From Benincasa hispida (lineage: Eukaryota; Streptophyta; Magnoliopsida; Cucurbitales; Cucurbitaceae): a stretch of DNA of 64,000 bases. Position 1 is the stretch's first letter. The number at the start of each line of letters is the position of its first letter. The translations under genes and the position numbers were made by a program. The notes beneath the pieces were generated by a model, which was given only the letters and a program-made list of their open reading frames with translations, was not told where the DNA came from and did no database searches. The stretch lies in contig NC_052350.1 in NCBI RefSeq assembly GCF_009727055.1, positions 35,437,844-35,501,843 on the forward strand, read 5' to 3'. Below, piece after piece: positions 20,173 to 32,195 of the stretch.

Positions 20173-22555
20173 GTGAGCTATGCCTTGAGGTGTTGAGTTA
20201 AGAACCAAGTTGACCCAAAGGTTGCTATGCGTTAGACATATGAAGGCATGTGGGCACATAAGACAAGCTAGTAGTATGCGTTGAAAGGGTGTTGGTTATT
20301 ATCCTAGTTGAGCGCATAAGGCAAAGGTAAGCCATGCATAAGTGAAGGATATGCGGCCAAGGAAGAGCCTTGGGAGCATCTAGTATATGCGACCAAGTTG
20401 CATCAATGGAATGCACAAGGTAAGGTTGGATGAACTCATATGAAGTTATAAGGACGCATATGAAGGATTAACGCATATGAAGGATGGATGCATTCTAGGA
20501 CGTCATTCGGACATGTGGCTTGTTGGGAAGGAATATTAGGCCTTAAGAAAATTAGGTGGATGCATAAGAAGACATGAAAACTTGAGGGCCTTAAGAAGAC
20601 ATACATAAGAATACACCTCAGATTGCGGTGATGTAAATGTTACGGTAATAGTGTGAGGAAAGGACATTTGGACATGCGGCCAAGTAGGAGGTGTTGGCCT
20701 TAGAGAAATCTTGAACGCCTATAAATAGGGCCAAGGACTTCAGATGAGAACTCAAATTCTCTTCAAAGGACATAAAATAAGAGTGTGTGAGGACTAATTG
20801 GGAGGACACTATGCGTTGATAGTAAGACCATGCATTGGTCAAGAGGTTCCAAGAGGGGAAGATGCTATCAGACAGGAAGGTCTGGAAGTAGCAGCAACTT
20901 GGGACAAGGAGTTCTCCCAGAATACTCGTGTGTTTGGAGTGATTTCAAAGAACCTGAAAGCTATGAGAGCCTAGTGTTCAGGGTAGGGCTGCCGGAGAAG
21001 AAGCTCTAAGGAATCGAGTTGAAGAATGAGGAAAAGACAGAAGGGTCGAGCTGTCGGGTAAGCTTGGGCTAGCCTTGATGTTTTGATGATTCCGGCTAAA
21101 CCACGAGAAGTTCTAAGCTAAGAGTTTGAGGTAAGCTTCCTGAGACATTTAGAGCATATTTGTAGAAGGAAGTAGCCCGAGATAAAGCCTAGAACTATGA
21201 GTAATCTGAGCTTTAGGTTGAACCTAGAATTTAGGGTTCAAAAGAGAAACCGGGAAGATCAAGGAACTTTTAAGAGAAAGATTCCTATCCATACCAAGGT
21301 GAGTGGTAATTTCCTTTAGAGTAAATTGTATATGCTTATGTTATGAATGAGTATCTAGCATGAGAATGAGATTATGTGATCGAGATTGTTAGGGGGTCAA
21401 TAGACCTAGTTCCTGAGCCCGAAAGTAAAACCTCACGGGATGGTCAGGGGACCGAGAGGTCTAGTTCTTGAGCCTATGGAAAGAACCTCGTATGTGATGG
21501 TCAAAGGGCTGACGGGCCTAGCTTCTGAGCCCATGCTCGGGGAACTATGTGCACATAGAAGACATTGGGAACAAAAGGGAACTCCGCAGAGTGAGCGTCC
21601 ATGGTTAGTATTACTTAACTATCTACCGTATGTGTAGATAGAGAATAGACTCATTCTAAGTAGTTATCAGTTTAGCTATCTACCGTGCGCATAGATAGAG
21701 TTGACAACAGACTCCTTCAAGGCTAAGGTTTGAATGTAATCTCGTATTTATGATATGCTTGTTATTTATGAGTTGAAATAGACTCTAGAAGTTACTTACC
21801 ACTCACTGAGCTTTGTGAAGCTCATCCTTTTCTTTCATGTTTTTCTTCCCAGGTAGCGAAAGGTGAGGAGTTCTAGGGTGTTACTAAGGTCAAGGTTTGC
21901 CATAAGCCACAGTTACACTTCCGAGGTTTTACAGTTATTGTTGTAAACTTTATTGTTAAGTCTTGGAGTTGTATAGATGTTACGTTGTTGTAATAAAATG
22001 GGGCCTACTTATTCAGTTGTTGTTTGCCTCCTTGATTTAATCAGTTGATTGTTGAATTTGTTCGTTGGTATCATTGTTATTTCTACAAGAGTTTTTAGGC
22101 AATAAGTGTCAACAAAAGGGTTGATAACTGTTGTAGTCATGTCTTTTCCTAGGCTCTGGTATGAGGTAATGAAGAGGAAGACACCTTAGTTTGTGGTGAT
22201 TGAAGGTTGCGTTGATAGTGTGAGGAAAAGACACCTGGACATGCGGCCATGTAGGAGGTGTTGACCTTGGAGAGTTTTTGGACGCCTATAAAGAGGGCCA
22301 AGGACTTCTCCTTAGATCATAATTCAAAAGACATTAAGAAGAGTGGGAAAGCTAATTAAACTTTGCGTTGATAGAAAATCTATGTGTTGGTCATAAAACT
22401 TCAAGAGGAGACGCAATTAGATAGTGAAGTCTGGAAATAACATCAACTTGGGACGAGGAGTTCTCCCAGTATACTTGTACGTTTGGAGTGATTCCAAAGC
22501 CACCTGAAAGCTCCGCGAGTCTAGTTTTCAGGGTAAGGTTGCTGGAGAAGAAGCT
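20173..22555 (+). repeat. Family-B LTR, host of element A and of a solo LTR
   Basis: This continues the LTR interrupted at 7181: GTGAGCTATGCCTTGAGGTG matches 32390 onward. It holds the promoter core (20719), the CTGCCGGAGAAGAAGCTC block (about 20990), three imperfect roughly 54-bp repeats at 21380-21550 (CTAGTTCCTGAGCCC variants), and the LTR tail (22100-22155). Near 22156 the tail switches to body sequence again instead of ending in TGTGACA. The second body runs to 22555, where a solo LTR is inserted. No gene is present. Confidence 0.75.
20719..20728 (+). promoter_or_regulatory. Family-B LTR TATA box
   Basis: CTATAAATAG is followed by GGCCAAGGACTTCAGATG. The block is conserved among all B LTRs in the window, while surrounding sequence varies, consistent with the LTR promoter. 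Start site not determined. Confidence 0.6.
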
Positions 22556-25500
22556 TGTGAAACCCGAATTTCCTTTATTCCTACTTAAGCAGGTGTTAAA
22601 AGAAAATTAACTAAGTGAGAGTTAAATCCTGTGTTGAAGTGAAGGAAATTTCCAAGTGTTGAATAGATTTTCCTTGAGTAGCTTTAATTGATGAAATTTG
22701 GCTAAGTGTAAGATCAAAAGGACCCATGCGTTAAGAGTCAGGAGACATTAATGCATAAGTTGAAAAGGGCAACCATGCATTTGTAAGTTTGGATGCATGA
22801 TTGGCCGAAGTATTGGCAAAAGGCATTGCCAAGAGTAACCATGCATTGGAAGCCAAGGAGAAAAATGACTAAGTATTTGACAATGTGTTAGTGTGTGCCA
22901 AGCGTTGGCCATTAGACTTTGAGAAGTTATTTGGGAGGTTAGTAGTGCATGCAGCACCAAATGTCTTGAAGAGGTTAGAACAATGCATGCGGCAGCTCAA
23001 GTTGTGCATCCAAGGGCACTGGACGTTGGACGCGATGGATGCGATTGATGCGATGGATAGAGGCATGCGACGATGGAGGCATGTGCTATGGATGCATTGA
23101 ACATGAGAGTATGCGGCCGATCGTTTGCGACCGAAGGGATGCGTTGGTAGCATGCAGCGATGGGGGTATGCGTCAATGGTATACGGAAACACTATGCATT
23201 GGCATCATCCGATGGTGCTATGCGTTATGCAGCCGAAGGTATGCGGTTCAAGGGCATGCGGTGATGTGAGGGCGTGCGATGATGCAGTGCGAAGCATGCG
23301 GCGATGGATGGCATGTGGCGAGGGCGGCATGCGGCGTTGGACGCGGCAGTGCTATGCGATGGTATGCCGCGATGGATGCGATGGACGCAGCAGTGCTATG
23401 CAATGGTAAGCAACGATGGATGCGATGGACGCGGTGGATGCGGTAGTGCTATACTATGCGTTGGTGATGTGCTATGCGTTGGTGATGTGCTATGCATTGG
23501 ACATCCAAGGGCATGTGGGCGCATAGGACAAGCTAGTAGTATGCATCGAAGGAGTGTTGGTCAATATCCTAGTTGAGTGCATAGAGCAAAGGTAAGCCAC
23601 GCGAAGGAGAAGGATATATGGCCAAAGAGGAGCTTGCGAGCATCTAGCATGTGTGACTAAGTTGCGTCAATTAGATGCACAAGGAAAGATTGAATGGACG
23701 CATGCGCCAGTTGATGGTGTCCGGACATAGGAATGTTGTGGCATTTGGATGGACGCATTTGTGGTTGGATGAACGCATATGAAGGATGGACGCATTCAAG
23801 GACGTCATCCGGACATGTGGCTCGTTCGGAAGAAATCTTAAACCTTAAGCAAATGAGGTGGATACATAAGAAGACATGCAAAGTTGAGGGCTATGTATTG
23901 GTAAAGGAAGAAGAGGACACCTTTGGTTGTGCTGATGCAAGATTGCATTGATAGTGTGGGGATGAGACACTTGGACATGCGGCCAAGTAGGAGGTGTCAG
24001 CCTTGGAAAGAGTTTGGATGCCTATAAATAGGGCCAAGGACTTCAGATGAGAACTTAAATTCTCTTCAAAGAACATAAAGAATAGTGTATTTGGAGGAGG
24101 CTATGCGTTGATAGTAAGACCATGCGTTGGTCAAGAGGTTCCAAGAGGGGATATGCTGTCGGACAGAAATAACAGAAAATAACATCAACTTGGGATAAAA
24201 AGTTCTCCCAGAATACTCGTGCGTTTGGAGTTATTTTAAAGCCATTTAAAAGCTAGGAAAGTCTAGTTTTTAGGGTAGGGTTGCCGGAGAAGAATCTTCA
24301 AGTGATCGGGCTGAAAATTGAGAAAAATATAGATGGGTCAGGCTAACAGGTAAGCTTGGGCCAATCTTAAACATTGTGAGATTTCGGCTAAATCACGAGG
24401 AGTTCTGAGCTTAGATTTTAGGGTAAGCTTCCTGATATGTTTTAGAACATGTTTGTCGAAGGAAGTATCTCAAAATAAGGTTTATAACTATGAGTAATCC
24501 GAGCTTTAAATTGAATCTAGATTTTAGGGGTTCAAAAGGGAGCCCGAGGAAGACAAAGAATTTCTAGAGTGAAAAGTTCCTAGACGACAAGGTGAGTGAC
24601 TAAAATATTTAAATTTTTTTCAAGAAACCATGTTTTAAAGAAAGATTATTCTCATGCCAGCTAGTTTTATAAAGTAATCTAAGCAAACCATGAGTTATGT
24701 TTTAAACGCATGCATGTATGGAAAGTTTATTAAAAAGCTATTTATGTGTGTTAAATATACACAACATACGTTAGTATCTTTAAAGACATGTTTTATATGC
24801 GTTATACTTTACATGCTTTAAAGAGAAAGTCATTTATGACTAGTTTTACTTCAAACGCGATACCGAAGGACATTTGAGAAGGTATCCAACCAACTTGATA
24901 CCGAAGGACATTTGAGAAGGTATCCGAGCAAAAGTACCTAAGGTATGATGGTACTTAGTATGGCCACGTGCACGTAGGTAGTTAAAGTTAGAGATTGAGC
25001 AAAATGGTTCTCTCTTGACTAGCAGTCAGAGATTGAGCAAAAGGGTTCTCTCTTGACTAGCAGTTGATGTTGGGATTTAACTGCAGTAGGGTTATTCTAA
25101 ACTAAGAAACAGTTTTGATGTTTTCTGATAAAAACAACTTTATATGTTTTATGCTTGGAAAATGTTTATACTGCGGTACAAGATCACTGTAGAAGTTTAT
25201 AGTTCAGTTTAATCTCTTTATTGAGACTATTGCATGAGAATCAGTTTTCTTTCTTAAGTCACTCACTGGGCTAGCAAGCTCACCCTATTTTCAAATGTGT
25301 TCCTTTCCCTCAGGTAGTGGTCAAATCCTCAGAAGATAGCTCTGCATCTGCTCTGCCACTAAAGAACAAATATATTATAACCTGTCTGTTAGGTGGTTAC
25401 TGTAAATATTGTACACATGTTACAGTTGTTCATATAAGAACTAGGGTTTTGGGCATCGGAACTTGTGAATCTAGTGATGTAATTACTCTAAATATGTTGT

Positions 25501-25677
25501 GTTTTTGAATTAATAAATTTTGGCCATAGAGGCATCTGCTGTATATGAATTTATACTTTGGTATCAGAGTTATTTTCGCAAGAGTTATTAGGCAGTAAGT
25601 GTCAACAAAAGGGTTGATAACTACTGCAGTCATGTCCTTTCCTAGGCACAGAGGGTAGTTTGGGATGAGGTGTGACA
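22556..25677 (+). repeat. Solo LTR of family B nested in another B LTR
   Basis: It begins TGTGAAACCCGAATTTCC and ends GATGAGGTGTGACA. AAGCT flanks it on both sides (22551-22555 and 25678-25682), and removing it restores GGAGAAGAAGCTCCAAGG, which matches the uninterrupted version near 20990. Length is 3,122 bp. The TATA box is at 24023-24030. The downstream part carries two TACCGAAGGACATTTGAGAA units and the GGTGGTTACTGTAAATATTG tail variant. Confidence 0.92.
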
Positions 25678-26591
25678 AAGCTCCAAGGGATCGGGCTGGA
25701 AACTGATAAAAAGACAGAAGGGTCAAGCTGTCGGGTAAGCTTGGGCCAGTCTTGAAGATTTGAAGATTTCGGCCAAATCACGAGGAGTTCTGAGCTCAGA
25801 TTTTAGGGTAAGCTTCCTGAGATATTTTAGAGCATGTTTATAGAAAGAAATATCTCAAAATAAGGCTTAGAACCATGAGTAATGTGAGTTTTAAATTGAA
25901 TCTAGATTTTAAGGGGTTCAAAAGGGAGCCCAAGATAAACAAAGAACTTCTAGAGTGAAAAGTTCCTAGACGACAATTTGAGTGACTAAAATATTTGACT
26001 AAATATTTACAATATTTTAAAGAAACCATGTTTTAAAGAAATATTATTCTCATGCCAGCTAGTTTTACAAGGTAGTTTCCAAGCAAACCATGAGTTATGT
26101 TTTAAACGCATGCATGTATGAAAAGTTTATTGAAAAGAAATTTATGTGTGTTTAAATACACCCAGCATGCGTTAGTATCTTTAAAGACATGTTTTCTATG
26201 TGTTATACTTTACATGCTTTAACGAGAAAGTCATTTATGATTAGTTCTACTTGAAACGTGATACCGAAGGACAGTTGAGAAGGTATCCGAGCAGCTTGAT
26301 ACTGAATGACAAGTTTAGAGAAGGTATTTGAGCAGAAGTACCCAGAAATATGACGATACTTAGTATGGCTCGTGCATGTAGGGAGTTAAAGTTAGAGATT
26401 GAGCAAAAGGGTTCTTTCTTGACTAGCAGTCGAAGATTGAGCAAAAAGGTTCTCTCTTGACTAGCAGTTGATATTGGGGTTTAACCATAGTAGGGTTATT
26501 CTCAACTAAGAAACAGTTTTGATGTTTTCTGATAAAAACAACTTTATATGTTTTATGCTTGGAAAATGTTTATACAGTAGTACAAGGTTAC
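25678..26591 (+). repeat. Remainder of the invaded family-B LTR
   Basis: It continues from the AAGCT duplication through the gene-like CACGAGGAGTTCTGAGC and GATACCGAAGGAC blocks to GTACAAGGTTAC at 26591, where the Tekay-type element's LTR starts. The expected continuation (TGTAGAAGTTTATAG, as near 25190) is not found to the right of that element. Confidence 0.7.
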
Positions 26592-26999
26592 TGTGAAACC
26601 CGGATTTCTATTTTCCTTACTTAAGCAAGTGATAAAAGGAATTAACTAAGTGAAAGTTAAATCCTATGTTAAAGGGAAGGAAATTTCTAAGTGTTAAGTA
26701 GATTTTCCTTGAATAATTTAAGTTGAGCTTTAATTGGTAAAATTGTAATGAAATTTGTATAATAAATAGGCTGACGAGGAAGTTAGTGTGGAATGGTGAA
26801 GAAAGAATGGGGATTTGAAAAGAGAAAATATGGAAATTGAGCTTGGGAAGTTTCGGAAAAATTCGGCTAAGTATAGAGAAGTTATGTGAAATGCATTATG
26901 GCTGAAGAAAGGATTGAAGAACTGAGAAAAATATGGGAAATTATTTTGGGGAAAATATGGAAAAAACGTATAGAAGTTGCACGGAGACAAACAATGTTC

Positions 27000-27205
27000 A
27001 TAGTAGCTAACAACAATATTAGCGAGATTTGAGAAAAAATGGGAGAGAGTGAGATTCGAGAGAGCAAGACCAGCGAAAAAATGGGAGAGAGCGAGATTAG
27101 AGCGAGCGAGATTATGCGCAAGAAAGTGGGAGAGAGCGACACCAGCGAGATTGGAGAGAGTGAGATTATGAGCGAGAAAGTGAGAGAGAGCGACACCAAC
27201 GAGAA
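27000..27205 (+). repeat. GA-rich minisatellite in LTR B
   Basis: Three to four imperfect copies of a roughly 50-bp unit (GAAAAAATGGGAGAGAG, then CGAGATT and CACCAGC variants). Open frames on the minus strand of this block (LSHFLAHNL repeats) simply follow the repeat period. Confidence 0.7.
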
Positions 27206-28064
27206 ATAAACACTTGGCCATGCAGCCAAGTAGGTGGTGTCAACACCAGGGGAAGTTTGGACGCCTTTAAGTAGAGCTTTTGGGACTTCATTCTCAAATC
27301 ACAAAATCAGAAATTACGTAAAAAGGGAGGGAGAGTAGAGTGCATTGGATAGTGAGGGTTGAGGAGAACGCATCAACTTTGGACGAGGATATCTCCCAAT
27401 CTACTCGTTTGTTTGGAGTGATTTTAAAACCATCTGAAAGCTCTGTAAGTCTAGTTTTCAGAGTGGGGGTTTCGGAGGAAAAAACTCAAAGGAACCAGGC
27501 TGGAGATTGAAAAGAATGCAAAAGGGTCAGACTATCAGATCAGTCTGAGCCAGTCTTGAAGATTCTGTGATTCCGGCCAAACCACGAGAAGTTCTAAGTT
27601 GAAATTTTCGGATAAGCTTCCTAAGACATTTTAGAATACGTTTGTAGAAGGAAGTATCTCAAAATAAGGTTCAGAACTATGAGTAATCTAACCTGTAATT
27701 TGAATATGGATTCTAGGGGTGAAAAGGAGCCCGAGGAGCCACTAGAGTGAAAAGCTCCTAAGAAATCAAGGTGAGTGGCTAAAATGTTTTGACTAAAACA
27801 TTTTGCTTAAACTGTTTGATTACAACGTGTTATAGAAAGCATGTTTTCAAGAATATTTTCATACCTACTAGTTTTATGAAGTGATTTCCAAGCAAGTTGT
27901 GAATTATGTTTTGAATGCATGCATGTGTGAGAAATTTTTGAAAAACTATTTATATGTGTTGATTTGATCCAGCATGCGTTAACATCTTTGAAGTCATGTT
28001 TTATATGTGTTATACTTTACATGCTTTAAAGAGAAAAGTCGTTTATGATTAGTTTTACTAAAAT

Positions 28065-28250
28065 GTGATACCGAAGGACATTTGAGAAGGTATCCACCCA
28101 ACTAGATACTGAAGAACATTTGAAAAGTATCTATTGGTACTGAAGCACGTTTGAGAAGGTACCAAGCCAACAGGATACTGAAGGACGTTTGAGAAGGTAT
28201 CCTAGTAGCTCGATACTAAAGGACATTGAGAAGGTATCTGAGCAGAAGTA
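28065..28250 (+). repeat. LTR-B minisatellite, five copies
   Basis: Five tandem units of about 36 bp, each GATACTGAAGGACRTTTGAGAA-like followed by GGTATC and a variable 8-12 bp (cut here into parts of under 20 bases when read: GATACCGAAGGAC and TTGAGAAGGTATCC). The homologous sites in other B LTRs (24860, 26260, 33520 and, inverted, 5570 and 61480) hold two copies. Confidence 0.75.
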
Positions 28251-28937
28251 CCTAATGTGTGAGGGTATTTAGTGTGGCCACAGGTGAATAGAGTCAGAGA
28301 TTGAGCAAAAGGGTTCTCTCTGGACTAGTAGTTAATTTTGGGATTGTTTTACCCACAGTAGGGTACGTTGGATTGAGAAATGATTTTACTGTTTAATGAT
28401 TAAAAAAACTTTATATGTTTTACGCTTGGAAAATGTTTATGCTGCTGTACAAGATCTGTAAAAGTTTATGTTTCAGTTAAAAATTCATTACTGAAATCAT
28501 GCATGAGAATTTACTATATTTTCTCGGTCACTCACTGGGCGTAAGCTCACCCCATTTTCAAATGTTTTGTTTTCCCCTCTATAGGTTCTGAAGATAGCTC
28601 TGTGTCTGCTCTGCCCCTAAAGAACCAAAAGACTTGTAACCGTTTGCTAGGTGGTTACTGTTAATATTGTACACATGTTACTATTGTTCATATAGGGACT
28701 AGGGTTTGTGGGTTTTGGGACTTGTAAATCTAGTGTTGTAATGACTCTAAACATATTATGTTTCTAAGTTAATAAATTGTGGGCCTAAAGATGTCCAGTT
28801 GCATATGAATTATAATTTGTATTAGAGTTATTCTGCAAGAGTTATTAGGCAGTAAGTGTCAGCCCAAGGGTTGGTAACTGCTGCAGTCACGCCTTTCTCT
28901 AGGCTAAGAAGGTGGTCCGGGGCGGGGTGTGACATCT

Positions 28938-28949
28938 TGGTATCAGAGC
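28938..28949 (+). promoter_or_regulatory. Primer binding site (tRNA-iMet), Tekay-type element
   Basis: TGGTATCAGAGC starts four bases after the LTR end TGTGACA. It is complementary to the 3' end of initiator tRNA-Met, the usual primer for chromoviruses and Copia elements. Confidence 0.92.
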
Positions 28950-29087
28950 AAAGGTATACGTAAACTTGGGAAAGGTTTGAACTAGCTTAGTATTAAAGCA
29001 TAAGGTTTGGGTGAAAGAGAGAGTTCATGCATTAGATTAAGTCCCATAGATAAGTCCTTAACATGTGTACCTAATAATTAGGCAAAG

Positions 29088-29873
29088 ATGCTGAGGAGAA
29101 GTGGCAAGCGGAGCAAGCAGACTGAGGAGAGGAATGTTGACCCTACCAGCGGAGGTCCTGAAGTTAGACGGGACCCAGATTCGAAGGGGAAAAGATTTAG
29201 AGACTCAGTGGAGCAGGAAGCAACTTCTGCAAACGAGTCGAGTACACCAAGGGTAGGTGTAGAACCCCAGATGGAGGATCGAGTATTCAATTGAATCACT
29301 CAAAGATTGTCGACGAGTGTAGGATCAATTCAAAATGATCCAGAAAAGAAATTCGGCATTGAGAGGCTAAAAGCTTTAGGAGCCACGACATTCGATGGAG
29401 CCACAGATCCAGTAGATGTTGAGATCTGGTTGGATTTGATCGAGAAGTGTTTTAAGGTTATGAGGTGCCCTGAGGATCGTAAGGTCGAGTTAGTGGCATT
29501 CTTCTGCAAAAAAGGGCTAAGAAATGATGGAAAGTGATAGAGGCTAAAAGGGGTAATTCAGAAACTATGACTTGGTCTGAGTTCAGACAAGTATTCGAAG
29601 ATAAATACTACCCTAGTTCTTTTAAAGAAGCGAAGAGGGAGGAATTCCTTAGGCTAACTCAGGGAGTAATGACGATTGTTGAGTATGAGGAAAGATTTAC
29701 TGAGTTATCTCAGTATGCCCTTCCGATCATTGCGGAAGAGAAGGAGAGGTGTAGAAGATTTGAGAATGGCCTAAGAAGAAAAATACGTACACCCGTTACC
29801 GTTACATCCAATTGGGTGAATTTCACTCAGTTAGTTGAGACCGCTATCCGAGTAGAGTAGAGTGTAGCAAGGG
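29088..29873 (+). pseudogene. Tekay-type gag (capsid part)
   Basis: The first ATG after the primer site opens MLRRSGKRSKQTEERN and stops at 29294. The frame resumes with FGIERLKALGATTFDGAT and VEIWLDLIEKCFKVM, then stops again after RNDGK at 29537. A third piece (29534-29860) has the gag core TMTWSEFRQVFEDKYYP, SFKEAKREEFLRLTQG and YEERFTELSQYA. Capsid order is normal, but at least two stops or frameshifts break it. The product would form the cytoplasmic particle. Confidence 0.85.
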
Positions 29874-30331
29874 AAGATGTACTCCAGTCAGGTGAAGGAC
29901 AGTTTAGAATGCCTGGAGAAACAAGGAGTAAGAGATTTAGACCCCCGTTCTCTGGACAGTCGGGTATAAGGAGCTTTGGAGGCATAAGCCAACAAAGTTC
30001 AAGTCGTAAGAGGTCAAGACCTGCAGCTGGACCGAGTGGTAGATCAATATCAGGTCGCGCTAGCGAGTCAGTAGCTAGTACGGGGAGGAAACCACATTGT
30101 ATAAACTGTGGTAGGCCTCATACAGGAGTATGTTACGGTAATAGGAATGTGTGTTTCCAGTGCGGACAAGCTGGGCATTTCAGGAGAGATTGTCCTCAGC
30201 TAGGTCATGGAGCACAGAATAAGCAAAGAGGATTTACCAAGACTGTAAACCAACCTAGAACGACCAGAACTAGAGGTGAGGGATCCGGTGTAGCTAAGCA
30301 GAAAGGGGTAATTGGACGACCCCAACAGTAA
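29874..30331 (+). pseudogene. Tekay-type gag (nucleocapsid, zinc knuckle)
   Basis: A 140-codon frame continues Gag after a TAG near 29858. It contains a perfect CCHC knuckle CFQCGQAGHFRRDC preceded by a partial HCINCGRPHTGVC, a common chromovirus arrangement. The Arg/Ser-rich flanks suit RNA binding. A stop at 30329 separates it from protease. Confidence 0.85.
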
Positions 30332-30361
30332 CAACAGTAGCAGTAGGGTAGAGTATACGCT

Positions 30362-30622
30362 ATGACACACCAGGAAGCAGAAGCAGCTTCAGATGTCGTA
30401 ACTGGTATGATAACTTTATGTAATCAATCTGCTTATGCATTATTTGATCCTGGTGCTACGCACTCATTCATATCTAGCATGTGTGCATTACATATAGATA
30501 GAGTGCTTGAGCGTATGAATGAGGATTTGTTTATCTCTACGCCTGTAAGAGATACTCTAGTTGTACATGAGTGTTACAGGAATTGTGAAGTAACTCTTGG
30601 AAATCAGAGTTTTTGAGTTGAC
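30362..30622 (+). pseudogene. Tekay-type protease
   Basis: MTHQEAEAASDVVTGMI leads to the retropepsin site YALFDPGATHSFIS, where DPGA replaces DTGA or DSGA as in many plant chromoviruses. The frame ends with TGA at 30614. The downstream protease part ([15 protein letters not shown]) continues immediately in the next open frame, so a single stop is the lesion. Confidence 0.85.
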
Positions 30623-31657
30623 TTGATTCCATTAGAATTACTAGAGTTTGATATTATCCTAGGTATGGATTTCTTAAGTAAACACTATGCCACTATGGAT
30701 TGTTTTAAGAGAGAAATAGTGTTTAAGAAACCAGGTGAAAAAGAAATAACCCTGGTGGGAAGTAAAAGAATACTTCCAGGAAGTTTAATATCAGCAGTGA
30801 AGGCTAGGAAGTTGTTAAGTAAAGGATGTGAAGCCTATTTAGCCTATGTAGCAGTTTCACAGGATAAGAAACTGAAACCTGAGGATGTACCTATGGTACA
30901 AGAATTTTTAGATGTGTTCTCTGAAGAGTTACCAGGCTTATCATCTGATAGGGAAATAGAGTTCACTATTGAATTAGTTCCGGGCACAACACCTATATCC
31001 CAGGCACCATATAGGATGGCACCAATGGAACTGAAGGAGTTAAAAGTTCAGTTACAGGAACTTATGAATAAGGGGTACATTAGACCCAGTGTGTCGCCTT
31101 GGGGAGCGCCAATCTTGTTTGTTAAGAAGAAAGACGGTACTTTTAGATTATGCATAGACTATAGACGGTTGAATAAGGTGACCATTAAAAATAAGTATCC
31201 ATTGCCTCGTATAGATGATCTCTTCGATCAGTTAAAGGGAGCCACGGTATTCTCTAAGATAGATTTGAGATCAGGCTATCACCAGTTGAAGGTGAAAGGC
31301 ACAGATGTTCAAAAGACTGTATTCAAAGCTAGGTATGGACATTTTGAGTTCCTAGTAATGCCGTTTGGATTGATAAATTCTCCTGCAGTATTTATGGACT
31401 TGATGAATAGGATATTCCATTCATATCTGGATCATTTTTTGATAGTGTTCATAGATGACATACTAAGGTATTCTAGTAGTGCGGAAAAGCACAAAGAACA
31501 TCTGAGGATGGTATTACAGATTTTAAAAGAAAAGAAGTTATATGCCAAATTTAGTAAGTGTAATTTTTGGTTAAATCAAGTCGTATTCCTTGGGCATATA
31601 ATTTCAGCTGACGGAGTTAGCATTGATTCCCAAAAGATAGAAGCAGTAGTTAATTAG
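30623..31657 (+). pseudogene. Tekay-type reverse transcriptase
   Basis: A 344-codon frame starts inside protease ([14 protein letters not shown]). It then contains the RT motifs [89 protein letters not shown] and the catalytic [20 protein letters not shown] closes the connection region. It stops with TAG at 31655 in the conserved thumb region. Compared with the family, INSP replaces TNAP. This is the best-preserved coding block in the window. Confidence 0.92.
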
Positions 31658-32195
31658 GAACTACCCCTGAATGTAACCGAAGTACGCAATTTTCTGGGTT
31701 TAGTAGGTTATTATAGGAGATTCGTAGAGGGCTTTTCTAAGATAGCTCTTCCATTGACAAACCTGACCAGAAAAGATGCGAAGTTTGAGTGGTCGCTAGA
31801 ATACGAGCATAGTTTTCAGGTATTGAAACAGAGGTTAGTGTTAGCACCGATATTAAATCTACCTACACCAGGTAAAGAGTTTGAGGTCTATTGTGATGCA
31901 TCCCGACAAGGGTTAGGATGTGTGCTGATGCAGGAAGGAAATGTAGTAGCTTATGCTTCTCGACAGCTAAAGAAGCATGAATGTAACTACCCTACACATG
32001 ATTTAGAGTTAGCAGCAGTTGTGTTAGCTCTAAAGTTGTGAAGACATTACCTGTTTGGTGAGTATTGCCATATATTCACGAATCATAAGAGTCTGAAGTA
32101 TATCTTTGATAAGAAGGAACTGAACTTGAGACAGAGAAGATGGCTCGAGTTGATCAAAGATTATGAATGTACAATTGACTATCACCCAGGTAAGA
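31658..32195 (+). pseudogene. Tekay-type RNase H, truncated
   Basis: It reads on from RT after the [39 protein letters not shown] (first Asp), [29 protein letters not shown], one more stop, then IFTNHKSLKYIF and DYECTIDYHPGK. The expected next motif (ANVVADALSR) is replaced from about 32196 by ATGCG-rich LTR-B sequence. The integrase and chromodomain, normally about 1.5 kb downstream, are deleted. Confidence 0.88.

Larger units (their letters stand above)
26592..28934 (+). repeat. 5' LTR of the Tekay-type element
   Basis: It runs from TGTGAAACCCGGATTTC to GGGGCGGGGTGTGACA, 2,343 bp. It differs from the solo LTRs in its centre: a GAGAGAGCGAGATT-rich block (27000-27200) replaces most of the ATGCG-rich part, and the promoter core is altered (CGCCTTTAAGTAG near 27262). 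Several lineages of B LTR therefore exist. Confidence 0.85.

Noticed and set aside
26730..27229. 163-codon minus frame rich in LSHFLAHNL repeats
   Set aside because: Mirror of the GA-rich minisatellite in the Tekay 5' LTR; no domain visible.
28065..28250. CRISPR-like array of regularly spaced repeats
   Set aside because: Plant LTR context, imperfect units without unique spacers, no cas genes; it is a minisatellite.
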